Source of the DNA: Phoronis australis
Lineage: Eukaryota > Phoronida > Phoronidae
Direction of reading: 5' to 3'
Length of the DNA stretch: 64,000 nucleotides
NCBI GenBank assembly: GCA_002633005.1
Contig: NMRA01000170.1
Location: 503,007 to 567,006, forward strand
Shown: piece after piece, positions 24,901 to 33,586 of the stretch
Layout: each line of letters starts with the position of its first letter
Numbering within the stretch: the first letter of the stretch is position 1
Translations under genes and position numbers: made by a program
The notes under the pieces: model-generated
Databases searched by the model: none
What the model was told of the DNA's origin: nothing
What the model saw: the letters and a program-made list of their open reading frames with translations, nothing else

Positions 24901-25844
24901 GCTATACTCTACTGAGTTTCATAAATATGTGTGTTTGTATCGTTCTGTACTCACAAAATTTATCTTTATTTTGAGCTCTTCTTTGACTAGTGACATTTTC
25001 TAATAATAATATATCTAAAATCTGAGTCCTTGTTTTAAGGAAAAAAGTCGGGACTTATATCAAGGGCATTGCATAAAAAGATCCCTACTTATGTTCAGTG
25101 ATATTTAGAATTCAATGCAGAGTTCACTCTCTATTGAAGCAAAGAATTGACCTACAGTAGTAATGAAAGTCAAACAGCGTGTGGAAGGGCAATCTGCGTT
25201 TTCTCTCGTCCACAAATGCAGCAAAAATGTTAAGAAATTTGTTGAGTCCCTATTTGGGACTACTGTTTCATGTGACCCGGCGCTGGAGCCTTGGCTGAAT
25301 GTCTGGAATATGTGGTCATTTTACATGACTTACTTAACCTGAAGTGAAAATTTATGCTAAGGTGCCATACACTTGGTATTTTGGAATAAACATCTCCGTT
25401 GACCACTGTATTATTTGACTAAGATTTTCACTACATGTGTAGGCCTGTTCCACAAAAATATCGTAGCTTAGCAATGTTTTATTCAGAATTCAAAGGGAAA
25501 CTTATGCAAAAACCAGTGACTACTCACAAGTCTTTGCTTGGGCTCTAATTGCTATAGTGAAACAGGCCTTCCTGGATAAAAAACATCTTTGGAAACTCAA
25601 CTTTTCTCAGAAATTCTTTGTTCTTAAAAACTCAAAACAAAACAAGACACCATTTGATATAAATCTATGTCGAAACACAATAGTCGCGTAAACAGTGACT
25701 CCATGATGGAGTGATTTCGGGGGCTGAATAAACGCCGTTCAATGATTTAATAACTGCTTTTTTGCCGTTTCAGTATCCAACAGGTGGATTCATGAGCGAG
25801 GCCAAGAGTTTACGTATCCATGTTCACTGAACCAAAATGAATAG
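6890..25844 (+). CDS. P4HA-like: prolyl 4-hydroxylase subunit alpha, gene 1 (5' part not in window)
   Basis: P4HA enzymes hydroxylate proline in collagen Gly-X-Pro triplets in the ER, using Fe(II), 2-oxoglutarate, O2 and ascorbate. The vertebrate enzyme is an alpha2beta2 tetramer with protein disulfide isomerase. Exons seen: 6890-6941, 9059-9252, 9641-9814, 11119-11189, 15863-15962, 16917-16970, 19121-19189, 21121-21189, 24791-24887 and 25774-25844 (stop). All junctions keep phase. A second set of three exons (12362-14512) is probably the other allele. Family blocks in order: QGNVRKALILTDELL, YESLCRGE, RIVIFHDVISD, AEELQVANYGIGGHYEPHFD, GTGNRIATVLFY, LSDVEAGGATVF, GTAAFWHNLY, CPVLTGSKW, WIHERGQEF. 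Iron ligands HFD (His and Asp) and the His of TLHAG are present, as is the 2-oxoglutarate lysine in GSKW. Signal-peptide, dimerisation and most TPR exons are absent from the window. Family assignment is certain; which vertebrate paralogue it matches best cannot be said. Confidence 0.92.
7733..8494 (-). mobile_element. TIR element with tRNA-like module, copy 1 (truncated at one end)
   Basis: It begins TATACCACACTATTAGCG, matching the inverted terminus of the copy at 58485-59276. It ends at AATCTATATGTATC, short of the second terminus. The gene 2 intron lacks it: '...gctgctgtatcgtg...' near 44365-44380 is the uninterrupted site. Inside, on the minus strand, is a pol III-like module: a box B-like sequence at about 7803-7812 and box A at about 7831-7850 (minus sense GTGTAGTGGTAAAGTCGGCG). 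A CRE-like TGACGTCA lies beside it. It is inserted in the intron between exons 6890-6941 and 9059-9252. Confidence 0.7.
9059..9252 (+). CDS. P4HA-like: P4HA gene 1 exon, set A: linker and YESLCRGE
   Basis: 194 nt, phase 1 to 0, acceptor TTTCAG, donor GTGAGT. The protein begins (V)PDHERALENKRFYE, matching the family's 'DPEHQRANGNLKYFE', and ends NYESLCRGEDVI, matching 'YEMLCRGEGI'. The middle is Lys/Gln-rich and family-variable. Set B (12362-12555) differs at one base by my count. Gene 2 (44932-45125) differs at ten. Confidence 0.92.
9641..9814 (+). CDS. P4HA-like: P4HA gene 1 exon, set A: pre-catalytic block
   Basis: 174 nt (58 codons), phase 0 to 0, acceptor ACATCAG, donor GTAAGC. It contains KCFYAHKNNPRRYLKPFKEE and RIVIFHDVISDAEIDLIKKI, matching the family's 'LFCRYHDGNRNPKFILAPAKQE' and 'RIIRFHDIISDAEIE'. 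The conserved 'PRRQK' leader of vertebrate enzymes is replaced by PNPDVHKLKC. Set B changes DAEID to DVEID and KIAGPR to KMVGPR. Confidence 0.92.
11119..11189 (+). CDS. P4HA-like: P4HA gene 1 exon, set A: FRISK block
   Basis: 71 nt, phase 0 to 2, acceptor TTCTTACAG, donor GTAAGA. It encodes LHRSLIQNSTTGEPEVFPFR then ISK, aligning with the family's 'LSRATVHDPETGKLTTAQYRVSKSAWL'. The trailing AG pairs with the first T of 15863 to rebuild Ser. This exon is hidden in a diverged stretch and is easily missed; its phase fit and the RISK-S junction support it. Confidence 0.85.
12187..12357. mobile_element. terminal 170 bp of a TTAA-flanked element, cut off by a single N
   Basis: At 12183-12186 a TTAA is followed by AGTCCTTCTCTCACGCG, and the next 170 bases match the left end of the complete element at 31116-32776. 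It stops at the unknown base 12357, after which the sequence jumps directly to the splice acceptor of exon 12362. The uninterrupted target, TTATGTTAAGGGTG, is present in set B at about 15498-15510. The far end of this insertion is missing from the assembly. Confidence 0.8.
12362..12555 (+). CDS. P4HA-like: P4HA gene 1 exon, set B (probable allelic copy of 9059-9252)
   Basis: It carries the same 194-nt exon as 9059-9252, with one base difference that is a Gly/Arg-neighbourhood change (GCGGG to GCAGG). The upstream intron is absent: only TCAG remains between the N at 12357 and the exon. It cannot follow set A in one transcript, because exon 11119-11189 ends in phase 2 while this exon needs phase 1. 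Confidence 0.8.
12944..13117 (+). CDS. P4HA-like: P4HA gene 1 exon, set B (probable allelic copy of 9641-9814)
   Basis: 174 nt with the same borders as set A. I count four base differences, three of them changing residues (DAEID to DVEID, KIAG to KMVG). Flanking introns align closely with set A across their full length, with small indels (for example 13594-13613, which is present here and in gene 2 but not in set A). Confidence 0.85.
14442..14512 (+). CDS. P4HA-like: P4HA gene 1 exon, set B (probable allelic copy of 11119-11189)
   Basis: 71 nt, LHRSMIQNSTTGEPEFFPFR then ISK plus AG. It joins in phase to 15863-15962. This is the set physically continuous with the downstream exons in the assembly. 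Confidence 0.85.
15178..15830. repeat. local tandem duplication in the intron before exon 15863
   Basis: Two units of about 300 bases, roughly 15178-15505 and 15543-15830, share 'ctgttggagcat', 'tctgataacaggg', 'aatagttcctgtaagagatt', 'actaggattttgaaatattg' and 'tgcattttg'. They are clearly diverged from each other. Gene 2 keeps only parts of one unit, split by the 5.2-kb insertion at 48842-54026. The second unit lies just upstream of the acceptor of the next exon. Confidence 0.65.
15863..15962 (+). CDS. P4HA-like: P4HA gene 1 exon: AEELQ block
   Basis: 100 nt, phase 2 to 0, acceptor TTGCCAG, donor GTATAG. It encodes ASLKTHEAPFLETLEQRV then ADFTQLNMKVAEELQ, aligning with 'AWLSGYENPVVSRINMRIQDLTGLDVSTAEELQ'. 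The Trp that follows SA in most family members is Ser here. The counterpart at 54099-54198 has AALRTRDAP in the variable part and is otherwise identical. Confidence 0.9.
16513..16566 (+). pseudogene. relic second copy of the HxD exon (gene 1)
   Basis: Only 350 bases before the functional exon 16917-16970 lies a homologous 54/55-nt block ending in a good donor (GTAAGT). It encodes IGGHYELHDDFAR, against IGGHYEPHFDHAR in the functional exon. The first part reads VVNY only in another frame: an extra T separates GTCAATTAT from GGATTGG, a one-base frameshift relative to VANYG. The ancestral acceptor TAG|G has become TAAG. A diverged pair of adjacent homologous exons resembles the mutually exclusive exon pairs of vertebrate P4HA genes. 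This one looks decayed, though splicing at AAG|TTG would still keep phase (LSIIRIGGHYE). Confidence 0.65.
16917..16970 (+). CDS. P4HA-like: P4HA gene 1 exon: catalytic HFD block
   Basis: 54 nt, phase 0 to 0, acceptor TTGTAG, donor GTAAAT. It encodes VANYGIGGHYEPHFDHAR. HFD supplies the first His and the Asp of the iron-binding triad; the preceding YEPHFD is nearly invariant in the family. Confidence 0.95.
17560..19070. other. gene 1-specific intron stretch
   Basis: Up to about 17530 this intron aligns with gene 2 (56600). Then the two diverge until about 19075, where they realign at the acceptor of the next exon. A short patch near 18268-18330 matches 57003-57060. The gene 2 alternative exon at 57130 has no visible counterpart here. 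I see no recognisable gene; several short frames have no family resemblance. Confidence 0.5.
19121..19189 (+). CDS. P4HA-like: P4HA gene 1 exon: GTGNRIAT block
   Basis: 69 nt, phase 0 to 0, acceptor TCGTCAG, donor GTAAGT. It encodes KEDVDVVFKSLGTGNRIATV then LFY, matching 'DEPDAFKELGTGNRIATWLFY'. It is one codon longer than its gene 2 counterpart (DVDVVFK against EVDAFK), and the usual Trp before LFY is Val in both genes. Confidence 0.92.
19190..21120. other. intron between the GTGNRIAT and SDVEAGGATVF exons
   Basis: Most of it aligns with 57834-59825 of gene 2. About 700 bases near 20110-20790 have no counterpart there. Conversely, gene 2 carries the TIR element 58485-59276 at a site that is empty here, near 19860. 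I see no RNA gene or further coding exon. Confidence 0.5.
21121..21189 (+). CDS. P4HA-like: P4HA gene 1 exon: SDVEAGGATVF block
   Basis: 69 nt, phase 0 to 0, acceptor GTGTTACAG, donor GTAAGA. It encodes LSDVEAGGATVFTKIG then VKVFPKK, matching 'MSDVEAGGATVFPDLGAAIWPKK'. The Trp of WPKK is Phe here and in gene 2. Confidence 0.95.
22084..22409. mobile_element. short TIR element (MITE-like) in the gene 1 intron
   Basis: Inverted ends: GTTGATAAAAACAAC at 22096 faces GTTATTTTTATCAAC ending at 22378. Just inside, CATGTTTCGGCGTT faces AACGCCGAAACATG with matching spacing. An outer CTCCATGA/TCATGGAG pair extends it to about 22084-22409. There is no ORF. The equivalent part of gene 2 does not have it. 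Confidence 0.65.
22650..24387. mobile_element. fold-back element with satellite-like inverted arms
   Basis: The ends are inverted: GGTGAGAATTTGACACG at 22650 and CGTGTAAAATTCTCACC ending at 24387. The left arm (about 22650-23060) is packed with CGTGTCAAACGTGG-type motifs. The right arm (about 24020-24387) carries the complementary motif as a tandem array of about 31-bp units, built on TTTACACGTTTGACACGCTA plus GCGTGTCA. The middle 950 bp is AT-rich and non-coding. The arms would form a long imperfect hairpin. It sits in the intron before exon 24791; the gene 2 intron lacks it. Confidence 0.8.
24396..24506. repeat. 110-bp imperfect hairpin
   Basis: TTCACATACGCCACATGTTGG at the left faces CCAACATATAGCGTGTATGAA at the right, with further pairing of GTCATGTCGCGCGACC against GGTCACGTGATGTGGCC. 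This could be a small MITE or a hairpin remnant lying directly beside the fold-back element. Confidence 0.5.
24791..24887 (+). CDS. P4HA-like: P4HA gene 1 exon: second catalytic block
   Basis: 97 nt, phase 0 to 1, acceptor CTCCAG, donor GTGAGT. It encodes GTAAFWHNLYKNGQGN, then SNTLHAGCPVLTGSKW. The His in TLHAG is the third iron ligand. The Lys of GSKW is the residue that binds 2-oxoglutarate C5 carboxylate in the family. The usual TRH is TLH here; gene 2 keeps TRH. Confidence 0.95.
25774..25844 (+). CDS. P4HA-like: P4HA gene 1 last exon
   Basis: Phase 1, acceptor CCGTTTCAG. With the G from the previous exon it reads VSNRWIHERGQEFTYPCSLN then QNE and TAG, matching 'VSNKWLHERGQEFRRPCTLSELE', the usual C-terminus. 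No ER-retention signal is expected, because the alpha subunit is held in the ER through its PDI partner. Confidence 0.95.
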
Positions 25845-25923
25845 TGCAAAACTTTTAAACATACGACTCGGAAGCAGGGCGACTTGCTCATTGACGAGCT
25901 ATGAATGTATATTTCTCCGAAGT

Positions 25924-25929
25924 AATAAA
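25924..25929 (+). terminator. candidate polyadenylation signal, gene 1
   Basis: AATAAA lies 80 bases after the stop codon, the first such hexamer downstream. It is not conserved at the same place in gene 2, so its use is uncertain. Confidence 0.4.
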
Positions 25930-27489
25930 TATTTCTTGTCAGTGGCAGTAGCCAGTTAGTTTTCAAATTTGAAGGATTTTCTTCAATTCCTTGAAAGTAT
26001 GGTGCTAAAAGTGGTGATGGTCTTTTGACCTTTGTTCTATATTTTTATAATAAAGTAAAGTCTTTAATATTGCAGCAGGTGGCGTTGTCTCCAAGCAAAT
26101 GAGGCACATTTTAGATCTGTAGATTAGCAAAAGGTAGAGATTGTGTGTTAGTCCCATGATTCTTCTTAACATATTTAGTAATTAGTTATTGTTTTTTCTT
26201 CTACTTTGAACTAGTCAGTTTTGAAAATGACTCAAATAAATGCAAATTTCTTTTCCATTTAAAGTGCTTAAAACCACCATTTACATTGTTTCGACAAGTA
26301 ACTAGATTATCAGCATCATAAACCTTCCTTTATAGCACTGTATATCACAACCGTGAATTCAATATCCTAAAATGAGAAAGAAGAAAAATGACTTTAATTG
26401 AAAGTTTCTGTGCTCTGTGTACGTGATTGTGACTGATCATTCTGTCACATCCACCAACATGCGAGTTTCTGGGCCAAACTTATCCGTGCTTCTCCCATGA
26501 CATGCAAAAAAAGTGAAGAGCCACAGTCAGCTGATCAAATACTGAGTTGTCAAAACCCCCATGAACACAACTCGCCATTCCTTATTCCATAAGCAACGCG
26601 AAAACGAGCAGCAATATCTGAGGACTTTTCACACTGAACACAATGGAGTATGACTAATGCTGCGATTGGTTATTCGATTCTACGTAGTATGTACCAACAA
26701 ATGCTCGTATCTCGAGATCAGCTCACTAACATATTACCAGGTAATGTTTGCGGGTGTTCTAAATGACTTGTATGGTTCTTTTCTTGTGTTTTTGATATGG
26801 AATTGACGAATCGAAGCAGCAGTGATGTCTTGCGTTGCCTGAAATGAACTTCTGGTTGACTAGTGTCTTGTGAGTTGGGGCAAGATTACACTGGCGTTAT
26901 GCGCCATGTTAGAGTTTTGCTGGTAAGTTGCTGACGTTAAGATCCAAATATGGATAATGTAGCCAGTTGGAGTGTTGAATTTTTGTAGTGGTGACTGGTG
27001 ATGTTATTTCCGTCTCATAATCCAATATATGTTGCTCTGCGTATCTCAAATGACTTTGGTATGTAAAGCATATTCGGGTTTCATGCTGTTTCCTATTTCT
27101 TGTGGAACTGCGCCACATGAGAAACACCCAGTTTAAGATAAGGACAAAGCAAGGAATAACCGCTTGCACCTATAAGCGAAACTTTGGGCATGTATCTACA
27201 TATGGGCATATATTTTAGGGTATTTAGGTTATAACTATTGTTGACTTTTACCTTTCTGCATTAGTTGCTATTGTCAGAAATGCATAATGACACTTTGGTT
27301 TCATCCTGTAATTGTAATGTCATGTCACCAGCTGTTGGGTATGTTCTTTCTGGCATTAAAAGTTGAATCGTGCATTGTGTTGTTAATTGTTTGGTCATGT
27401 TTTGAGCATTCTACACGTCATCACATTCTGGCTCAAATCCAATTGAGAAACCTAGAAACGATGTTTAGAAGTTGAAAACAAAAAAAATC
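25930..27489. other. 3' flank of gene 1, right end of the duplicated unit
   Basis: Large parts match the 3' flank of gene 2 (for example 26216 onward against 63207 onward, up to the window end). The duplication therefore extends at least to about 27000. Gene 1 has extra material near 25930-26210. No gene is seen. Confidence 0.5.
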
Positions 27490-27898
27490 AGGCGTCAGGA
27501 TTAAATCGTGGCAACCGACATAGGCGTGGGGCCGGGGACAGTCGAAAAAAGAAATACTGCGAAATACGGAAAAGAGAAAATTCAAGAGAATATTTAACAA
27601 CTCTGCATCAATGCATGGGGTACCTTTTGAGGACCCTGGGCAGGACATTGTCGTTAGGGTCTCCTCTTATGTAGCACAGATCGTCTAAACGCACTTGAAA
27701 ACGTGCACGAAATCAATCCAACATATATTTCAAAATATCGAGAAAATTTTATAAAGCGAAGCTTTTGCAGAGCGCACTAATTTAATGGATTTTTAAATTC
27801 AATATGTCAAATTTGTGAATTTTTCTAGATGCCCCCCTCTGGCAAGGGATAACGGAGACATCTTTCGCTTTAGTTATTTTCTCGAAACTGTATGTTAT

Positions 27899-28041
27899 CA
27901 GGGGCGGTTCCAGGATTTTGAGTTGGGGGGCAGGGCAGAGTGTTAGCCAGGATTTTACCCGTCAGTCATTCGCAACCCCGAACTCACAAATGTAATCTAG
28001 GAGAATTTTAGGGGGCCATGGCCCCTCTAAATCCCCCACTG
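27899..28041. mobile_element. small MITE in the left arm of element X
   Basis: It begins CAGGGGCGGTTCCAGG and ends in CCCCCACTG. It is closely related to 33354-33517, sharing 'gggcagagtgttagccagg' and 'gagaattttagggggccatgg'. The right arm of element X has no insertion at the mirrored place (near 32925), which shows it entered after the arms formed. CAGGGGCGGATCCAGG-type ends are common on hAT-like MITEs of invertebrates. Confidence 0.65.
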
Positions 28042-29053
28042 ATTCCTTGACAAAAATTGATGACCTGACAGATGACATCGATTGCTGCGCATTTCCTGAT
28101 ATTTGAAAACTTAGATATTTTCATGATTAGGGGCCCCGCCCTTGAAGGAGGCCATTGATGACATTCAAGTGGCCATCCTTTTTGTGTTTTTATTGACAAA
28201 TTCTTAAGGGGCTGCTCACGGAGAGAGGGCCCAATGTTGGTATCGATTACTTCTATTTTCCTGTTTTTTCGTGAAATCGTGCAATCTGCTTTCATGTTGA
28301 AGGAGGTCACTCCCTGCATCGTTTTGAGACCACACGACGGTGAAATGCACTATCATTCTTTTTTCCAAGCTTAATGATGTTTAGCCTTCCATCTTAAAGT
28401 GTCCCATTTCAGACGGAACCCTCTCTCGGTTGAGCAGTTCGGGAGAAAAATGTCCCTTTGTTCCTCTATACATGTAAATGCGACACTGCCAAGTATTCAC
28501 GATGGAAGTTGTCATTCCAAATTCATCAAAAAACGACCCAAACAACCAAAAATGTGAAAATACAGTAGGATTGCCACCATAGAAAGGTTAGAATTTTAAA
28601 GAACGTGAAGACCTGTCCACTGCTATTTCCGATGGTTATAAAATAATGTTACTGTTTCCCGTAGTATCACAAGAATATTATCTCTTGAAGATGGTTACTA
28701 TTAGTTGGTTGTAAGGATTTCCTACGTGTGCAAAACACTGCTGTCAAGGCTACTTACCGTGTACATGTCAAAAGGAGATACTCAAAGAACTCTCACAATC
28801 ATAATCATAGATTTCAGCTTTTTTGTTTCGTCAGTGGAGTTCAAGTTTACATCGTGAAGGTATATAGCTACCTATGAAATGAGCAAAAATACACCTGAAT
28901 ACGCATGTCTCCTCTCCCATATTCCCCCGGTTACCTGTCAAGAGTCTGCAAGCATGCATGCGGAAATTGCTTATAACATTCCGTTTTGATAAACAAATTC
29001 GTTAGTTTCAGAATAACTTGTTTATGTATCTACAAAAGTCGAAATATTCATGG

Positions 29054-29540
29054 ATTTTTTTTTGATTTTTATGAACATTTTATATCTAAATACACTAAGA
29101 TATGCAACAATGAGCTACATGCAAATGAAACAGACACACACGCACACACACTCGCGCTCATATCTAAATAATACAACTTCACGGTTGATTTAATCTAATT
29201 AAGTATTGAGGATTTCCCAAAAGGCAGTTTTGGGGGTTGTGTATTTCTAATTTTACAATAATTATACAAGAAACATTGAAATTGTGATTACATGTATCTA
29301 GGAATAATTTGGTCTCTAGAGCATTTATGAATGAAATACTGACCAATAGTTAATACAGTATTAACAACTTCAAAATTATATCCAAAATATGCTGTCAAAA
29401 TAACATTTTTATCTAAATCGTGTCGTGCAGTTACATCAATTAAAAGTTTCTGAATTTCACACCACCAAGTTTTCACAGAGCCACATTCCACAAACATATG
29501 GTTAAAAGTTAGTTTCAACAGTTCCACAACAGTTCTATAG
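29054..29540 (-). mobile_element. 5'-truncated non-LTR retrotransposon 3' end, minus strand
   Basis: An imperfect target duplication (ATTCATGG at 29046, ATTCATAG at 29541) flanks it. The left side begins with a T-run, which is the poly(A) tail read on the minus strand. Minus-strand coding near 29527-29288 contains HMFVECGSVKTWWCEIQK and later IGQYFIHKCSRDQ, resembling the 'H.F.EC..V..FW' end of L1/Tx1-like polymerases. A short CA-rich tract lies in its 3' part. The related element at 2949-4870 lacks this insertion. Confidence 0.65.
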
Positions 29541-31115
29541 ATTCATAGCTGATTTTTGACAAGTAGAAGCTATTCTTGTAAGAATTGATGATGTTTCAGT
29601 GAATTTAATTGCAGCCTGAATTTGGAAAAACTTTATAATCCGATCCCTAAATAGTAAAGTACACTTATACACGATTCTGCATATCTAAAATAACTGTCAA
29701 AGACATTGATGAAATTCGGACTCACAAACCTTAGATAGAAAAAACGTTTTAAAAATCCTAAAGTCAACAAAATTAAACTCATTGCTTGGAAAGGTTGTTT
29801 TGCACTTCCTTGGTGTTCTTAGTTTCCAGTAGTATTGAGCTATGAATTTCTGTTCTTCAAAACTGAATTGATTGCTTGTCCTGATTCGTGCATGCACGTC
29901 ATGACTGACGTACCCACGTTAACAATAAGATGTAACCATGCAGTCGGCACGCGCAGAATCTCACTGATCCACGGGAACTGAATTTGAAATCCAGGCGTCC
30001 AGGAAGTGTTTACATTTTTGGGACACACTATCCTTTTCCCCAGCCACCAGAAAATGGACTACTGGTCGTGTTTCAACTAGGCATTTTGAAACAGTCTCAA
30101 AGACACTAAAGTAGGGACTTCAGGACCTCATCTTTTCAAAAAAACCTCCTTCAAAGAATGACCATAATAAAATGAAGTTTTCCCGAAACTGGATCAAAAT
30201 AAAAAGAATTGTCAAAAATCATTTATGAATCTATCGATTTTTGTAGCTACATAAACAAGTAAATCAGAAGCCAACGAATTTCTTCATCAAAACGGAATAT
30301 TATAAGCAATTTCCGCATGCATGTCTGTAGACTTTTGACGGGTAACCGGGGAATATGGGAGATGGAGCATTAGAATTAAGGTGTATTTTTGCTCATTTCA
30401 GAGGTTCCTGTAACGGTTCACGAGTTAAACTTGAAATCTACTGACAAAAAAAAATGAAATCTTTGTTTATGATTTCGAGAGTTCTTTGAGCACCCCCTTT
30501 TCATCTACACGGTCATCATATTAGATAGTAGCCTAGACAGCAATGTTTTCCACATGTGGGAATTCCTTACAAACAACTCATAGTAACCATCTTCAAAAGA
30601 GATACCAATCTTGTGATACTACGGGAAACAGTAACATTATTTTATAACTAACCATCGCAAAAAGTCCTTTTGTGTAATTCACAAATAGTTGTGTTCATGT
30701 TCTTCAAAATTCCATCCATGGCGGCAATTCTACTGTATTTTTCACATTTTTTGGTTGTTTGGGTCGAATGGCAGTGCTGTGCACGAATGTTTTGTGCTTT
30801 TTGATAAATTTGGAAACTCAACTTTCATGTGAATAGTTGGCAGTTTCGGATTTACATGTATAGAGGGACAAAGGAACATTTCCCACCACATTTTCCACCG
30901 AGAGAGGGTCCCGACTGAAATGGGAAACCTTGAGATGAAAGGCTAAACATCATTAAGCTTGGAAAAAAGAATGACAGTACATTTCACCGTCGTATGGTCC
31001 CAAAACGATGCAGGGAGTGACTTCCTTCAACATGAAAGCCGGTTGCATGATTTCCCAGGAAAATAGAGGTAATCGATTCCAACATTGGGCCCTCTCTCCG
31101 TGAGCGGCCCCTTAA

Positions 31116-32776
31116 AGTCCTTCTCTCACGCGTTGTTAACCCTTATTACGTGGTTAGAAGATGTTATAAGGATCCAAGAAGAACCTACCCCATAACTAAT
31201 ACACGATCCGTACTCGAAAACAGTTTAAATGAACGCGCCACTCACGATTCGCACCCGAAGAAACACCGCCATTTTGAACTTGCCGCGAACCCGGAAGTAC
31301 AATTCATTCAGGAACCCAGGCCGAGAAAACGCCGTCAGTGCGATTGGAGCAGTGCCTGTACTGTTACCAGCCAGCAAACGGGGATAAAAAAATCGACAGC
31401 GCGCCTTAATTTTGATAAAATCAAACTACGGACAATTTTATGGAATTTGCTGAAGAAATATGGCGAATAAATTTTGACAGAAATTATTTTGCCAGACTTG
31501 GGACCGCAGCCTATCGGACCCGGTGCGGATCGAGACCAGACACTGGCGAATGGTAAATGCATGCGGTTGCAAGCTGTTTTGTCGAAGTAAAATGGTCAAA
31601 TCATAAATGCTGCATATATTCAAGGGTAGTTTCAGACACTTGCAAGAAATTACGGGCTGGTTAGTCCTGTGTCACACTGCCGCGGCAGACCTTAGTTAGC
31701 CTCAGTCACCAGCTACCATGGAAGACTATAGTCAAAATACAGCTTGTTAGTAGGCCTATACCGCTTTGCGCCAAGACTACCCTTAGGCCTAACTGGTCGC
31801 TGGCCACAAACACAAAAAAAACACGAAAATTGAACAAAGTTTCTTTTTTGTAGCAACGTTTGTCAAAATGTATCAACGTTAAATCTTCACAAATTACAAA
31901 GTAGCCGATTGAACATGCCTTTCAGTTCAGCAACAGTCGACATTGTAGGTGCCGCCAGAAATGAGATGAAGTCCAACGGGAATTGTGAGCACATTTATCA
32001 TTTAATGAGTAACAACTGCGAGGCTGAAATTTGGTGAACACTGCTAAATCGTGCAGAATAGTAAGTAAAGATATGTCTAACTAAATTTCCCCGTAATTTG
32101 TTGGCTAAAACAATTTACACAAAGTTTTAAACTCGTAACTCATCCCGCTCTCCAATATGGCCGACGCGACCCAAATTTCGCCACAAAACTTGCAATAACT
32201 TTACAGTGCGTGCCCCGATTTTGATACTTTTTCGAGTTTTACTGAGTAGAATGTACTACTTTTCCGATAATAGCAAAGTACTTTTTCAAAATGAGGAAAA
32301 AAATAAAACCGAAAAAAAATGGTTCGACCCATATTGGTTCCTAGGTTCGACCCGCCTACGTAAGGAACTAAACACCAATGATATTTTAACATACTAAGTA
32401 CGCGTAACATCCCAAAAAAAATCAACGACCACTAACTACAAACTATAAATACACTACATATGCAAACGAATCACGATATATTACTAATAAAACAAAATAA
32501 TGAAGACTTTTCGAGCAGGCCATAGCACATTCAGTTACAAGGAAAAAATGGCGGCGTTCAGGACAAGTTCCTGAACTGATGAGCCGGAAATGTGGGTACG
32601 GAAATAACCGATGACAACCGGTAATCATGCGCTCAGAGAGAAGGGTCAAATACTGTTAAAAAATCGCTTTTGGCAAGAAAGGTGAAAAGAATATAAAGAA
32701 AGGGTGTCGAAAATAAGAATTTATGTAGTAAGTATTTTGGATACTGGAACCACATGGGCAGTTTGCAAGAAGGACT
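31116..32776. mobile_element. complete TTAA-flanked DNA transposon, non-autonomous
   Basis: TTAA at 31112-31115 and again at 32777-32780 are the target duplication. The ends are AGTCCTTCT and its inverse AGAAGGACT. The untouched target GGGGCTGCTC next to TTAA is visible in the opposite arm of element X at about 28200-28215. The 1.66 kb interior has short frames only. A TTAA target suggests the piggyBac or Kolobok superfamilies; without a transposase I cannot choose. Confidence 0.8.
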
Positions 32777-33353
32777 TTAAGAATATGTCAATAAAAGCAC
32801 AAAAAGGGTGGCCACTTGAATGTCATCAATGGCCTCCTTCAAGGGCAGGGCCCCTCAGAAATCAGGAAATGCGTATAAATTAATGTTGTCTGTCTGGTCA
32901 TCAATTTTTCTCAAGTAATATACAGTTCCGAGAAAAAAGTAAAGCGAAAGTTATCTCCGTTATCCTTTGCCAGAGAGGGGCATATGGAAAAATGTAGTTT
33001 TGCAACCGTAAAAATCCAGTAAATTAGTACGCTCCGCAAAAGCTTTGCTTTACATATTTTCTCTATTTTTCGAAATTAATGTATCATTGATTTCGTGCAC
33101 GTTTTCAAGTGCGTTTAGGAGACCTGCACTGCAAAATCGGAAACCTAACGACAATGTCCTGGCCAGGAACCTCAAAATGTAAATCAATGCATTGATGCAG
33201 AGTTGTTAAATGTTCTCTTGAAATTTTTCTCTTATCCGTATTTAGCAGTCTTTCTTTTCTCGACTGTCCCCTGCCCCACGCCTATGTCTGTTTCCACGGT
33301 TTCATCTTGACGCCTACGGCCCTGACTCATGACGGCATCATCCCCGGGATTGT

Positions 33354-33517
33354 CCCAGGGGCGGATCCAGGATTTTGGTTTGGGGCCGGGGCAGGACAGA
33401 GTGTTAGCCAGGGTTTTACCCGGCCCGTCAGAAACCCACCCGCCAACTGCCAAATGGAATCTGGGAGAATTTTAGGGGGGCCATGGCCCGTTGGCCACCC
33501 CTAACTCCGCCACTGTA
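33354..33517. mobile_element. small MITE beside element X
   Basis: It has termini CAGGGGCGGATCCAGG and CCTAACTCCGCCACTG, imperfect inverted repeats of each other. It is the same family as 27899-28041. Confidence 0.7.
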
Positions 33518-33586
33518 CCCCCCACCTAGGACGGACGTAGGAGATTCGGTACAAATATGGTGGCATCGAAAGCACGAGGGCGAGAG

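Larger units (their letters stand above)
27490..33330. mobile_element. element X, full inverted-repeat copy with nested insertions
   Basis: The left arm (27490 to about 29045) is repeated in inverted orientation in the right arm (about 30230-31115 continued at 32777-33330). The 'cataggcgtggggc' block near 27520 pairs with 'ccccacgcctatgt' near 33280. The 'acggagagagggcccaatg' block pairs at 28220 and 31085, and 'gcatgcatgcggaaattgc' pairs at 28955 and 30320. The arms are about 1.5 kb with a loop near 29045-30215. Three other elements interrupt it (27899-28041, 29054-29540, 31116-32776). No protein of its own is recognisable, so it is probably a non-autonomous element with long inverted arms. 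Confidence 0.7.
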
